DNA of 64,000 bases from Austropuccinia psidii (taxonomy: Eukaryota; Basidiomycota; Pucciniomycetes; Pucciniales; Sphaerophragmiaceae): NCBI GenBank assembly GCA_023105745.1, contig JALGQZ010000011.1:15219975-15283974 (forward strand). The letters are read 5' to 3'. Shown here piece by piece: positions 35,696 to 48,330 of this stretch. The first letter of the stretch is position 1. Each line of letters begins with the position of its first letter. Both the position numbers and the translations under genes were made by a program. Below the pieces are notes generated by a model. It was given only the letters and a program-made list of their open reading frames with translations. It made no database searches and had not been told where the DNA came from.

Positions 35696-36330
35696 TGTCA
35701 GGATGAGTCTATGGAGAAGGTATAAGATATTAATTACAAGATTTAAGTTTAACTGTGACACATAGAAATGGAATAAGCCTAAAAAATAAAAGGTCTCTAC
35801 TATTGGACTTGGTGTTGATGAGTATGTTCAAGGCCCTGGCTGGAGTGATTATCAATTGGATTATTCTAATTGAGAAGTTCATAAGTAATCTTATGATTGT
35901 ATCCTGTTATATACTAAGGATTAATTCTTTTCAATACAGTATCTCCCTGCAAGAAGAATATAATAAGATGATTTGGGTTTTTCCTACAGGTAAAAGAGTT
36001 CTTTTATTTCAAATGAGGATGGAAAGAGGTGATTTACCTCTTAACATGTTGATAAAGTGAAAATATTAAATCAGGTGGTTGCTTTGTGGTTCACTACAAC
36101 CAGGAGAACCTGTATATGTGCTCAAAGAAGGTTTCATGTCCACATATTAACGTTTTTCACCAACAAAAGATGCATTTTTGCAACAAAAAAAGTTCCAGGA
36201 ATTTTCCACAATCCAGGAAATGTCTAATGAGTCATTAATCATGTCTGGGTGGCCCTTATTACTCAATTTATGACGTATCAATGTACAAACATTGATTGGG
36301 GGCTTTAACACCTAATCTAAGGTTTGAATA
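35696..36330 (-). repeat. 5' LTR of gypsy element B, partial
   Basis: It starts TGTCAGGATGAGTCTATGG and aligns with the left LTR at 14,309 and with 53,578 as far as the GGCCCTTATTACTC region near 36,250. After about 36,330 I can no longer follow the LTR, so the end is lost or displaced. Confidence 0.68.
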
Positions 36331-37750
36331 TGAAACAATCAGTAAAAATTACTAATATTTTTTGCTCATTTTACTCTGGAACTCCTAATGATAATGAATG
36401 TCAACAAACTTTATCATTTTGGAATAATAAAATTAAAGAAACACATTCATAAATTACAATGAATATACTGTGGCTAATGATTATTGTTACCAACAATTGA
36501 TAATTGTGTAAAAAACAGTTATTAAATGAATAAATAACAATTCATGACTAAGATCTCTCTAATATTAAACCTATTAGTCATCGTGAAATGCGACTTAGAT
36601 TGTAGAACATTTTGTTGGAGAAAATATATGGGAGAAATATTAGAATAACATAAAATAACCTACTTTTAGAACTTAATACAATAATTTTGAATTATTTTAT
36701 GCCTCAAGAAGTAATTAAAAATTATTTAGAATTGAGTTGCAATAACAAATATAGTTGAACATAACTTCTATAGTTTTCAACCAAATTTAGAGAATTTAAG
36801 AAAATTGAACAAAATTGATCAAATATCAATATAATCACCAAAGATGGAATGGTAAATACAGGTTATAGCTTTCTTATTTTAGAGTATAATGATTGTTTTT
36901 AAAGGACAAAGTTCTTTACCTTTTTATTTAATATGCTATTTGAATTGATTCATCTGAGGGAAAAACAGAGGAAGTAGGGATCTTTGTATAGCAAAGATCC
37001 TTCCATCCAGTGATAAGATAACTCCTATCAAGCTTTTAATGATTCTATAAAATTTCAATGAAGCTCAATTTAAGATCTGGTGTTAATCAAATCATTATAA
37101 AATCTTTCTATCTCGGTATTGTGCCATATTCTTAAATTGTCACCATAACATAAATTGGTTTACCTCTTAAGCTGAGAAAAGATTTTAGCCTTGTGGATTA
37201 AGGTAGCATTCAGCATAAAAGACCAACATCCACAAATTTTATCTCCTAATAAACTGTTAAACATAAATTAAATTACAGTCAAAGTTGAGGAATGATCAAT
37301 TTTATGTGTTATCTTTAATCATTTATCACTTGGCCTTTTTCATGCAATTGCCATCAATAAGGCTAGTTCAAACAGCTTTTAATATACTTATGAAGTGGGA
37401 ACAAGGGAACTATTATATAATAAAAAAACCATATCTTTGATCATTTTCCTTGTGAGTCATCTTTTATATCAAAATTTACCATTTCAAAATACCTATCATG
37501 CTTTCATGGAGTCATGTCTTGAATATCATCATAAATTCTTAGTAATTATTCACATATCAACTAGGAGACTCTACCTATCTACTTGATCTTGAGTTGGGAT
37601 CACTTTTGGTGGAAAGTGGTCAACTGGTCTTTCTATTTTTGATTAATTCCTGTTTTGTATTGGTAACCTTATTTATAACTTTAAGAGTAAATTTTATATA
37701 TTTCTCTTTACTGTGCCTTTGTGGTAACATTTATTTTGGATCAGGGCTTG
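36331..37750. other. Unassigned AT-rich sequence
   Basis: No gene, RNA or recognised repeat. It probably contains the decayed rest of the element B LTR and other TE debris. Open frames here are short and unlike any neighbour. Confidence 0.4.
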
Positions 37751-39580
37751 TCAATTAGTCTTTCATCAGTTAGGAGCTAGAAACCATCAATATAATCATC
37801 ATTCCAACTATATTAGACATTGAAACAGGTAAAGATTTATTAAATATAAAGTATTATTATTATAGTGCTTCTTAAGGATTCTATTCTTAATTAATCTTAA
37901 ATCAAGGAATTGAAATAATAGAAATTAGATTATTGTTGTAATCACCAATCATAAATTTTCTTATATAAAATTCTTGTCTTAAAATGTCTTTCAAAATATC
38001 ACAAACTTCAAGAATTAAGCTAAATCACTCACCAATACTCCAAAAAACTTATTAAAGATAAAATTCAATAAATTTGACGGATAATTGTGAATTTTAAAGG
38101 ATTAAAATGGATTCATAACAGTATTAAAAAAAATATAGCTGATTTCTATGACTTCATGTCTTTCTAATTGATTCTGAAAGCATAAAACACTTAAGAAATA
38201 GCTTTAACTAATACTTGTTGGTAATAGAGGTATAATTGATTAATGTGATGATTTGGAAAAAACAGCAAGAGGAGGCCTCTTTTGAGTCTAAGACAGCTGA
38301 CAGAAGCATTCCATGGAGCAAACTGAAAACCCAGTGAGTGAGAAACCAATAAACCTTCTTGGATTATTGATTTCATCTTCTGTTGCCACGTAAGATTATC
38401 ATAATTACCTAATTGATGCTTTTATGTGACTACAAACCCATTTATGGATAAAAATAAAACAAGTATCAACTTTAAATCTTCTTTTATCACACAAAAAATA
38501 ATTGATTTATCAGTTTTATCAATTTTATTGGAAATTTGATGACAGAGTGAATTTTCTGTGAATTTTTAAAGATTCAGTATTTCACATGGAATCATCAAAA
38601 ATGGACTGTGAGTAAAACTTGGAATTTATTTATAAAAGTTTAATTTGCTTTGGTTTTTAAATCAACTCTACAATTTTTAATTGGTCCTGAAAGTTTGAGA
38701 AGGACTAATTAATAATTGTATTTTCAATGAGTTTTTGAAGTTTTTACCTCATTTCTATGTAGAATTGCAAATAGCAGTATATGGCTGGTTGCTATGAGGT
38801 AAATCACTGGATACTAGTCAAAAAAGGTCTTAATTAATCTTTTGGGGTTTATCCATGATAAATAATTAAGAACTGACATGGTTACAGGAGTCTAAGTTGC
38901 TCTTTACCTCCTTGGCATGTCAAAATAGCAGGTTATTTGCCATTTTCTTATGATATAATGAAGTGTTTACTTGGTTACCAAGTTCCCAAAAGGTTTTAGT
39001 ATACTAATTAGGTCAAGGTCAGCCATGGATCAAAGCTTTGGAGCTGTCCATGCCTCAAAGGCCTCAAAAGTTGGGTACCCTGGCTCTCTTTGATGTCTTT
39101 TGTCCCCCTTGACTACTTTTTACGTCAAGATAGAAATTCAGGCTTAAATTGAGACATCCAGTATGGGTGTACCAAAATTGTATATAAGAATACCATAATA
39201 TCAAGTTCCAAAGACATGCATAACACTATTCTTAGTGTATATTTAACATGGAATTTCTCACATTCCCATTATTTTGGCATGAAATCGAGAAAAACACAAT
39301 TTTTCACAGATCTTTTATGTGGTATTTAAGTATTTTCCATATTGCCACCTCAAAGAGTTTATTTAAGTTTATTCACTCTATGGAGCTACCCTAGGTGAAA
39401 TTTCATGTAGAATCCAAATCTGGCCTTGAATCCATGGATTTACTTACTCAATAAAAAGTTATTCATCTTTTCTGAGATCAAAAATAATGAATTTTTAATA
39501 TATGCATGACTTCTGCGTTATGCATAGTTCAAAGTTTATTTTTAAGATAATTGTGGCCTATTTCGGTATGTAAAATATAC
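37751..39580. repeat. LTR-like repeat F, copy 2, inverted
   Basis: Reverse-complement match to 31,308-33,060, with a word-for-word match near 39,050 (CCTCAAAAGTTGGGTACCCT) and similarity continuing through 38,400 and 38,050. The right edge, near 39,580, abuts the truncated integrase of element C. The left edge is approximate. Confidence 0.6.
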
Positions 39581-42500
39581 CTCAAGGCTCACATACAAGT
39601 ATGATATATCCTACTTTGAGGTCTGGAGGAGAATGTGATCTATCCCATTTGTGTTTGGCATATGCAAATGAGTCCTCCATTCACCTTACCGCATGCTTTC
39701 TAGCTTTATCTAGAACTACTCTGAAACTAGAAGCTGTGGGATATATCTTAACCAAATCCTTCCTCAAGGAATTTTGGCTTAGTCTGTGATTCAATCTGTT
39801 CTCTAGAAGAGCAGGAGTCTGACTGGTACTGGCATTAGTGGATGTTTTATATACTGCTTTCAGTGAGGGTAGAAGCATAAACCAATCATGGGTGAATCCA
39901 TCACAATCTTTCAACTCTAGACCATATGAAAACAAACTTATGACCATGTCTTCCAAATTTTTAATCATTCTTTCAGCTAGACCATCAGGGATTGGGTGGT
40001 AAGCTATAGAGAATGATAAGTTTTTTCCAAATAATTGGTAAAGGTTTTTCCATATTTCTGAGGTGAATTTGGGATCTCTGTCATTGATGATGTTTGTGGA
40101 TATGCCAGTCCATGATGCAACTCAATTCCATATCAAAAGATTTGTATCACTGGCTATATTATATTTGTGACATTCTTCCAACATGTTTTTTCCACATTGG
40201 CCACCATATGAGGGTCTTGATTTTCTGCCTTATTCTGAAAATTTCCTTTATCATATAAATTATTTCGTATCCCATCCATGGCATATATTAAGGAGCTATC
40301 TTTAGAGTCTTTAATAATTCATTTGAATAGGATGCTACAATTTGTATCCTGAGTATAGCTATTCCTTAATTCCTCAAAAAAGGTATGTTTAGGTCTTTAA
40401 CACTGATTCCTTCAAATTGCAGCCATGACGAAGCTTCCTTTTCAACCTAAACAGGATCTTCAATGTCATTTTGTATGGCCATCTGCTTATTCCATCTGCA
40501 CTTTTATTAATATTCCCATTTTTGTGTACAATGGTCATATTACCCCTATATTCCTGTATGGCTATTTGTCATATGAGCATATGTCTGTTGGGTGTTTCCA
40601 TTTTTAAAAGTGATTTAAAAGCTCTATAACATGTTATAGCTTCAAAAAAAAATCCTTCAATAAAGTAGTTAAGCTTCTACAAGGCCCAGACAAGGCATAA
40701 ACATCCCATTTTATTTTCCTTAAATCTAGATTCAGTAGGTTTTCTTTGCCTAGATATAAAACATACGGTTCCTTCCACAGGTTGGTAATTAACAACCTGG
40801 ACTTTATGAAGTGTGTCTACTAGTCCATCTCCAGGTACACCAATACAAAGCTTAAAGGGAAGCATAAAATCTGGCATCAGTAAGAGTGGACTAGTGCTTA
40901 AGGGCTGTCTCAGGGATTCAAAGGCTGTGACTATGTCAAAAATCATTTTCAATACTTTTTCTTTGTTACAAAATTTCTAAAGAGGTCTTGCTATGGGTGC
41001 AAATTATTCAATGGCATGCATTTATTATCCTTCAAATCCCAAAACTTACTGGATTTCCTTCTTCTACTGAGTCATTGCTTTCAGCTTAATGCTGCCATTT
41101 TTTTTTGCTCGTTTCAAAGGATAGACGATATACTACATGTCCTAGGGCTTTGAGTTCTTTAGATCCAAAATGGAATTTCCTTGAGGAAATTTTCATATGT
41201 ACAGATTGGATTTTTCCAAACACTCCAGATTACCTGTACATATGTTCCTCCCAAGTATTGGAACAGACAATAATGAATCAATTTCAATTATTAACCATCA
41301 TTCTGAAAATTCTTCAGGAAACATGTAATTAATAACTCTTTGATATTTTGATGGTGCATTTTTGATACTAAAAGGCATCCTTAAACATTCATACACTCCA
41401 CAATGAACAATAATTCTAAGAACTTTCCTTGGTCTTGGTGTCAATAAATTTTAATGGAATCCTTTGAGGGAGTTCATAGTGCTTATATAAGATGCTTTAT
41501 ATATTTGAGTGAGGGAAATTTGGACCCTTGGTATGGATACCTGTCTGGGACTGTGTAAGTCTTTAGAGCTCTAAAGTCCAAAACCAATATAGAATTTTCA
41601 TTATTCCACGCCACTATGACTGTTTTAGTTATTTCTACTTCTTCATTGTGGCCAATGTTTCTTATTACCCCCAGGGCCAGGAGTTCCACAATTTGAAGCT
41701 CAACTGCTTCTCTTGATTTTGAGCATTCTGGGTATGAAGGCCTTCTAAATAATGGTGGATTAGGTCTCTCAGTGTTTAAAATAATTTCAAATTCATGGCC
41801 AAAAGTACCCCTAGTAGCTCTTTATCTGATGAAAAAATTTCTTTTTGGTCATATAAAAGGGTAGGGAGTTCATTCCACTGCATATCAGTAACACTAAAGC
41901 TTACTCCAGCTTCATTTTAAATGTCTCTGTTCTGACTTGAACTTCTTTACCTCTAAAATTACAGGTGATACTTAATTTACTGTAATTTATCTTTTAAAAG
42001 GTAAAAAAGCAAATTTTTGACTATTGTTGACCCCAATAGTATATATCTGTCTTTATTTTGATCTAGATCTATGCCATACATTATTAAATAATTATTTGCC
42101 AATAAGAAATGGGTACCAGAGAAGGTTTCCAAAACAACAATTAAAACAGTAATTGTTGAGTTTCCATTTATTGGTGGAAATCTTAAAATCGTTTTAAATA
42201 TGCCCCATTTGTTCATTGGATTACTTACACTTTTGAGTTTTATGCAATTAATTGGTGATAATTAATCTTCAAGATTTTGTACACAGATCTCAGAAAAAGA
42301 TTTTTACTTACAAGAGCAGAAGGCTCCTTGGTGAAGAAAAATCTGAGTGGGTATGTTGTCACTGATCATTTCTATTATGCAGGAATTCCCAGCTGTATAA
42401 AATTTCCCCTGTTTAGTTTGGCTTCCATCAGTTTTCCATATTGGATTTCAGACAATCAATTTTACCATTTTGCAATTGTGGCAAGTGCAAATAAGATTCC

Positions 42501-45180
42501 ATGATTTCAAATGTGACATTGATACTTTCTATATCTTTTGAAGATTGAGAGAATATTGATTATTTATCTTCTGAATTATCTATATATCCTATTTTTTAAG
42601 ATCAGGTTATTTTTAAATTTCAATTTAATTCATTTTCCCCATTTTTGGACATTAATTAGTTAAATTTTTGGTGCTCTGGAAAATATGGCACTTCATGATT
42701 GTATCTTCAGATTTCTATTTCATATTATCAGAATTTACTTTGGTATTTCTCTGCAAAGAATCTTCTCAAAGTGTATCAAACCTTGTTTTAAAATTAAACC
42801 TACTAGAACAAAGTCTGGTTGTGGTGGTTACTTGTTCTAGTATAGTTATAATATCCTCTGGTATAGATTTTTCAGTAGTCCTGCATTTGAAAGCATGCTC
42901 TAAATAACCTTCACATGTTCTGATAAATTCTTATGAATCATAAATTCTGACATGTCAGGATATAATTCTGTTAATCTGTGTTTCTGTTGTCAAAAACATT
43001 GTAAAGCTTTGTCTTTTTAAGCATAAAATTGAGCACTTTAAAAAATTTTTGTACATTAAATTTTCAAGAATCATTGCCCCACTTATGAATAATTTGGTTT
43101 TTCCACCAAGTTCAACTTTGGTTTCCATGTGCTTTTTGTAATTTGATATACCATCTATGATATGAATTGGTAAACAGGGTGTTAAATATTTCTGTTACCC
43201 ATTTTTCTGGTAATTTGAAGTCTTGTTTTATCATTTCAATACCACTGATGAGTTCCATATGGTTGTATTCTCCTTCACCACTGAATTGAGACCAATATTT
43301 AAGCTTTGGTACTTCTTTCAAAGGCGCTTGGCCCATTGTTAATTTCAAATTATGGAAAAAAGTGGAGAATTGATTTTGATTGTCAATTTTACACATCAAA
43401 TACTTGTTCGTTGGAGTTTGCTGTACCTTCAGTTTAATTCAGGGGTGTAGAAAGTTTTGTTAAAGTATGCAGTAATTGTTTAATATCATTCATTTTACTA
43501 GTCCTACACCTTTGGAAATTTCTTAATTCATGTTGAAAACCTTTTATTAAATTGATTAACTCAACTTTATACATTCTTCTTTGATTTTAATTTCTTTGCA
43601 TAATGCAGTTTGTCAAGTATTATTAGAAATTACTTGATTCAATTTCATTTGTAATTTTGAAATTCCTCCTTTGAAGTGTCTAAGCACATTTTCAACGCAA
43701 TGGTATATGTCTTTACTTCAGTAAATTAATTTGAAATATCATCAAGGACTTTCTTATTATCTCTTTTGATAATATTTATGCCCTGTCTTATTTTTGTTTC
43801 AATTTTTTCATCAAAATTGAATTTAGAGAACTTATCTGTTAATACCTTTATAATGACAGATTTCTCATTTATTTTATTTGCATATAACCTTCGTTATTTG
43901 AATATTTAACTTTTTTCAAAGCTTTTTTTAAAACACATTGTTTTTCCTCTTATTTGGCTAAAGATTTGATTTTTTTGATTTAATATTGTTTCAAATTGAT
44001 GAATTTTTAGCAGAAATGTGATTTCTTATGTCATTTATAGCTATATGAAATTTTGAAATGCAATCCAAAATGTCAGAAATAATTTTTGGTATTTTAACCT
44101 GGCTTCCCCTTCTTTCTGTAACTCCATCCTGGATTTGGCCATCTGAAACACCTTTTCCATTGCATCCCGTTGAATGTTTGGGATTTGTAACCATTGCTGT
44201 ATGCTTTTGTGTCTTTTTCCTTGCTTTTTCCCTTGTTCTTAGGGTGTGGCTTCTTGTTCACATTTTAATTGCTACTTCTGGCTACTGAGGTTGGTTTTGC
44301 CCCTTGGTTGGGTGGTGGAGGGTTGTTTTCCCTGCATTATTCTGTTAAAAGTATCATTTTCTTGTTTTCCATCAATGGATGCCATCCATTTAGTAACTTT
44401 AAAGTGTTGAGAGGGCCCAGAAACTTTCTCACAGTCAGGTAAGAGTTCATTCAGTTTTCCAAAGTCTGAAAGGCATTTTTCTTAGCCTTCTGGCAGGATT
44501 TTCAGATGTCCACTGAGGCTTCTTGTGCCTGTTTCAGCTCTGTTTAGAGGTAAAAAAGTGTTACCAGCTTCAGAATGGCATAATCTATCAGTTTGGGCTT
44601 CATTTACCAACCCTTTTCCTTCTGTAATTAACTGTCTTCTGCCATATTCACATCTATAAACTTTTTGGGAGCTGCTTTAGGGGTTAAAGCTTTCTCCTTA
44701 TGTGGTAAAAGGCATAATTCTGAGAAAAGTTTAAAATTCTATTTTTACATCAATAAGTTACTTTTGGCCAAATTATTTGCTTTTTTCAGGCTATTACTTA
44801 TGTTCTAAATGATTGATCCTGTAAAATTGGCTCTGTTTGATTATTCTGAGTTATAATAACAGTGCGATTGTGGTCATAATTAACAGTACTGGCAGGGATA
44901 CTACTAGTAGCTATGAATGCTGTTTCAATGTTTTCTTGTCTTGTCAGATTTTCAGACACTAAAGTTAATTTAAAAAGCAAATCATGAAGAAATTTTCTTC
45001 TTCAAAAGATAAATGAAAAAATAAAGCACCACTCATAATGTGAAAAAAGCTTTATTTTTCATTTTGAATTAAGAATATTTGTATGAATTTTTATATTTTT
45101 AAATATAAGAAAAAAGATTAAAAGAAGACAAAAATATATGTAACAGGTAAAATATCACAGCTGGGCACCCAAATTGAAGG
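39581..45180 (-). pseudogene. Gypsy element C gag-pol remnant, minus strand
   Basis: A third, more diverged gypsy copy in the same order. Integrase lies at 39,600-40,130 ([33 protein letters not shown]; the second Asp and the Glu of the triad are kept). RNase H is at 40,952-40,677 ([20 protein letters not shown]) and RT at 41,689-41,483 (VIRNIGHNEEVEITK, LDFRALKTYT, DRYP). A protease remnant is at 42,216-41,977 (NNYLIMYGIDLDQNKDRYIL). The gag core is at 43,399-43,112 (SGEGEYNHMEL) and the gag N-terminal part at 44,194-43,991 and 44,980-44,798. The 5' half of the integrase core is missing. The left end is cut at repeat F, so the 3' LTR is gone. A primer-site-like TTTGGGTGCCCAGC lies at 45,160-45,173 on the minus strand. 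Confidence 0.82.
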
Positions 45181-46301
45181 TGTGGAAATGAAACTTTGAT
45201 TAAAAATTGAGTACTTTTCCTGTCCTCAAAATTTTTATAAGGTAAAATTCAATTAAAAACAGTAACATTTAATATTCTCAAGCCAAAACACACTACATTC
45301 ATTTTTTTAACTTTATAGGTATGAAAAGAGAATATTATTGATATGTTTTGTTTTACCAACACTCACAATTTATCCAAAAATACTTTAAAAGAGATATTTA
45401 AGGCTACAAAATAGATTTTTTCAAGAGCCATTTCAAATTGAGTTAGTTGAGCAAACGACTCAATGAAAAATTGGAAACACAGTGGAAAATCTGATAGTGA
45501 TAAAAGATGCTTTAATTTGCTTATGGAGTGGTTCAAGGGTAAAAATGATAATGTGGGTTACAAAAAATGATTATAAACATTTTTTCACATGACTGGAAGG
45601 CTTGAAATCATGTAATGAAGGTGGTTAGAATATTTCATTGATAGGTTTCACAGTGTTTAAACTATATACAAAAGCTAAATATTCTAACAGTAAGGCAAAA
45701 GTGGGTCAAAGAAGACATTTTTTTATAGCCAGAAATCTTCTTAATACAAAAGTAAGATTTACTGTTTTCAGTAGTGAGAAACACTCTGAAAATGCAAAAT
45801 CCAATCATGGCATCATTGAACCCTGGTTTGGACCAGAAAAGGGGTTGTTTTAGGAATTTTAGACCTTTAAATCAGCCCTTGCTATAGTTATACCTGCTTT
45901 CAAGCCTCCAAAACACATAAAAATGTGTGTAAAAAACTTCAAAACCAGTTAAATCAGTTTTTAATAGTATTTTTTTTAAATTAAGGATAGCTTTACCCTC
46001 TTGGAAGTAGTCAAAACTGCCATGTTTATTATCAAATCCTCATCATCAATTGAGTCAAAGACCATGTGACTTAATTCCAGTAAAAAAAGGGATGAGCATT
46101 TTCATGAATTTTGACATCCCATGACATTCAGCAAAGTATTTGCAGTAGTTAGGCACACTTGGAGCAAGACTTCTTTCCTCCCCCCAGAATCAATATCTCC
46201 AATTTATATTTTCTTTGCTTACTAATCATATACTATAGCTGTAATTTGAATGTGTAAGCAAATTTAGTCTTTACAGTACACAACTAAGATAATTGATACC
46301 A
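45181..46301 (-). repeat. 5' LTR of element C, truncated
   Basis: It starts TGTGGAAATGAAAC on the plus strand and aligns with 58,046-58,840 directly and with 12,472-14,256 in reverse. The match stops at GATACC near 46,301, where a piece of a different LTR family begins. Confidence 0.7.
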
Positions 46302-46642
46302 CCTTTTCACCCATTTTGATGATAAAAAGGGACCTTTCTCTGCCCACAAGTGAAACCCCCATTCTTCTCTTAAATTCCTACATAGTACAGCTGTAAAAGG
46401 CAGCTATACTATTGAGAAATAACCAGTTAGTATTGAAATTTAATAATTGTAGTCTTTTATTATAATAAAAAAATTGATAAAGCTGCCTGCAGGGCTTTCA
46501 ATTATGCTCACAACCACTATTTCTTCATAGTAAATCCCTGAATATCCTTTAAAAACTCGTTTTAACCTTTTTAACTGTCTAACAGTTTTCTGCTTGGTTA
46601 TATATACAGTTATTATAACTCCTTCATAGACTCTGCCTGAAA
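46302..46642 (+). repeat. Fragment of an A/B-type gypsy LTR, plus sense
   Basis: It aligns with 63,670 to the end of the window, for example the ATTGTAGTCTTTTATTAT and AAAGCTGC...AGGGCTTTCAA segments. It ends near ATAGACTCTGCCTGA, the expected LTR end. Orientation is the same as the LTR at 62,605. Confidence 0.65.
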
Positions 46643-48330
46643 CCAACTTATGAAAATAATATTGAAATTAGACCACATGTAGCCCATTTCTTTATGAGGT
46701 CTCTCACAATCCATTCCTCTATATATTAAATATCACAAGATATTAATGAAGGTATCAAATATCAAAAGAAAGTACAAGTACTCTCAACTGTTTGGGAATT
46801 ATATGAATAAAATGTTTCAACTTCCAGCTCACAAATGGCAGTTTTTTACTTTTCCTCTTTTCTAGGCTCAATATTAGCTTTTCCAAATTTCTCCTGGGAA
46901 TCTTCTGAATGAGAGATTCTGGGTATTTACCTCAATATCAAGTTGAAGCTAGCCTATTGATTAGATAATCATATGAGGAATGGTTTTCCCAAAGGGATTT
47001 TGGTGTTGCAATTTTTCTCTTTTTAGAACAAATAATGATGCATCATGAAAATTTGGGAAATCATTTCATTTACCTTTTTTCAATAAAAAAATAATAATTA
47101 AGTCCAAATATTCAAGAAGGTGTTGCGCAAAGGACACTTATTATACCCTTAGCTACAAAAAGAGGGGAATACAAAAGCACCACCCATAAAGTTTGGGCCT
47201 GAGGAATCAATTTTTTCATCCTAATGTTAGAACCAATTGTATTAAAAACCCTTGTACCTTTCTCAATTGATACGATTACAAAGTTTGATGGTTTTTCAGC
47301 TCTTTTGTATTATTAATTTTGTTTTTTCCTACCATTCAAAATGTGATTTCAGATTTCACTCTTAGCTCAATGGTACTAAGCTCAATTCTCAAAAATCATC
47401 AAAAGAAAAGCTCAAAAACTGAAATTATCTATATCAGTGGAAAACATTTTATTGCACTCCCAATAGGTTTTATAATATTTTTATGGGAACATATTAATGA
47501 AATTCTTTCCTGAGGCTTCAAAAAAGATATACAATTCTATTATTAAAATTCCCATTTTTTTAGAGATGAAACAATTCTTTGAATATTTCTCAAAAACGAT
47601 AAACACTCCCTTTAAAGTGTAACAATGATTTCAAACCTGCATACCTTTCCAATACTTGATTAGAATTAAATAGTATACATTTCCACATTGTAGAAATCTC
47701 TGTTTGCTTTACTTTTAGGCCATAATGAGGTTCTTTCTGTCAGAAAATGGCAAAAGCAATAAAAAGCTATAGCTCAATTATCATTAAAGCCAATATAGGT
47801 GGGTATGTGGAATATACACACACATAATTGAAACTTGGTTTTCAACCATGAAAAAAATATCTCTTTAAATTTGATTAAGGGAAAGTTTAGAAATTAAAGT
47901 ACTCAAGGGCTGTTGAATATAGTTATGCACTGGACCCCAATGGTGCATGCATCTTTTATTGGAGAATAAACCACATTTGCTTCACTTGACTACCTTCTAA
48001 TTAAGTTAAATGTACGTCTTTCCCACAGTGAGATCCCAAGCTGGCTAGTATGGAATTATATCCAAAATCCCGAATAATGTTGTCATTTATGAAGCTAAAT
48101 ATCCAAAATTTGTCTCATTTCTTATCCAATTTTGTTCTGTAGAAGTGTTTTACTTGTTTCACATGTCTGAAATTCAGTTTGGAAAGGTTATAATACCATC
48201 CAGTTTATCCAAAGGCTTAGTAAACAGGATATGAAAGGCTTATCTGTTAGAACGTTGATAATTGGTGATGTTGTCTGGCGTCGAAGGTTTGGAAGGAACA
48301 TTTAGGAAGGAAAGACTATATAAGAAAAAT
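46643..48330. other. Unassigned AT-rich sequence
   Basis: No gene or confident repeat match. It lies between LTR debris and the second copy of the repeat block and is probably older decayed TE sequence. Confidence 0.4.

Larger units (their letters stand above)
14257..36330 (-). mobile_element. Old Ty3/gypsy element B, minus strand, interrupted by later insertions
   Basis: The element proper begins with its 3' LTR at 14,309; the 50 bases before it are repeat-block DNA. In plus-strand order come the 3' LTR (14,309-15,808), chromodomain and integrase remnants (15,809 to about 16,895), an unclassified insert, an integrase zinc-binding remnant (to 18,776), the whole of element A, RNase H/RT/protease remnants (29,073 to about 31,300), repeat F, gag remnants (about 33,100-35,460) and the 5' LTR from 35,696. 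Sequence on both sides of A joins correctly when compared with A's own pol at 21,735. This shows that A inserted into B. The right LTR cannot be followed beyond about 36,330. Confidence 0.75.

Noticed and set aside
44740..44790. A gag intron in element C equivalent to those in A and B
   Set aside because: A GT...AG interval exists but would be only about 42 nt and the surroundings are too decayed to align.
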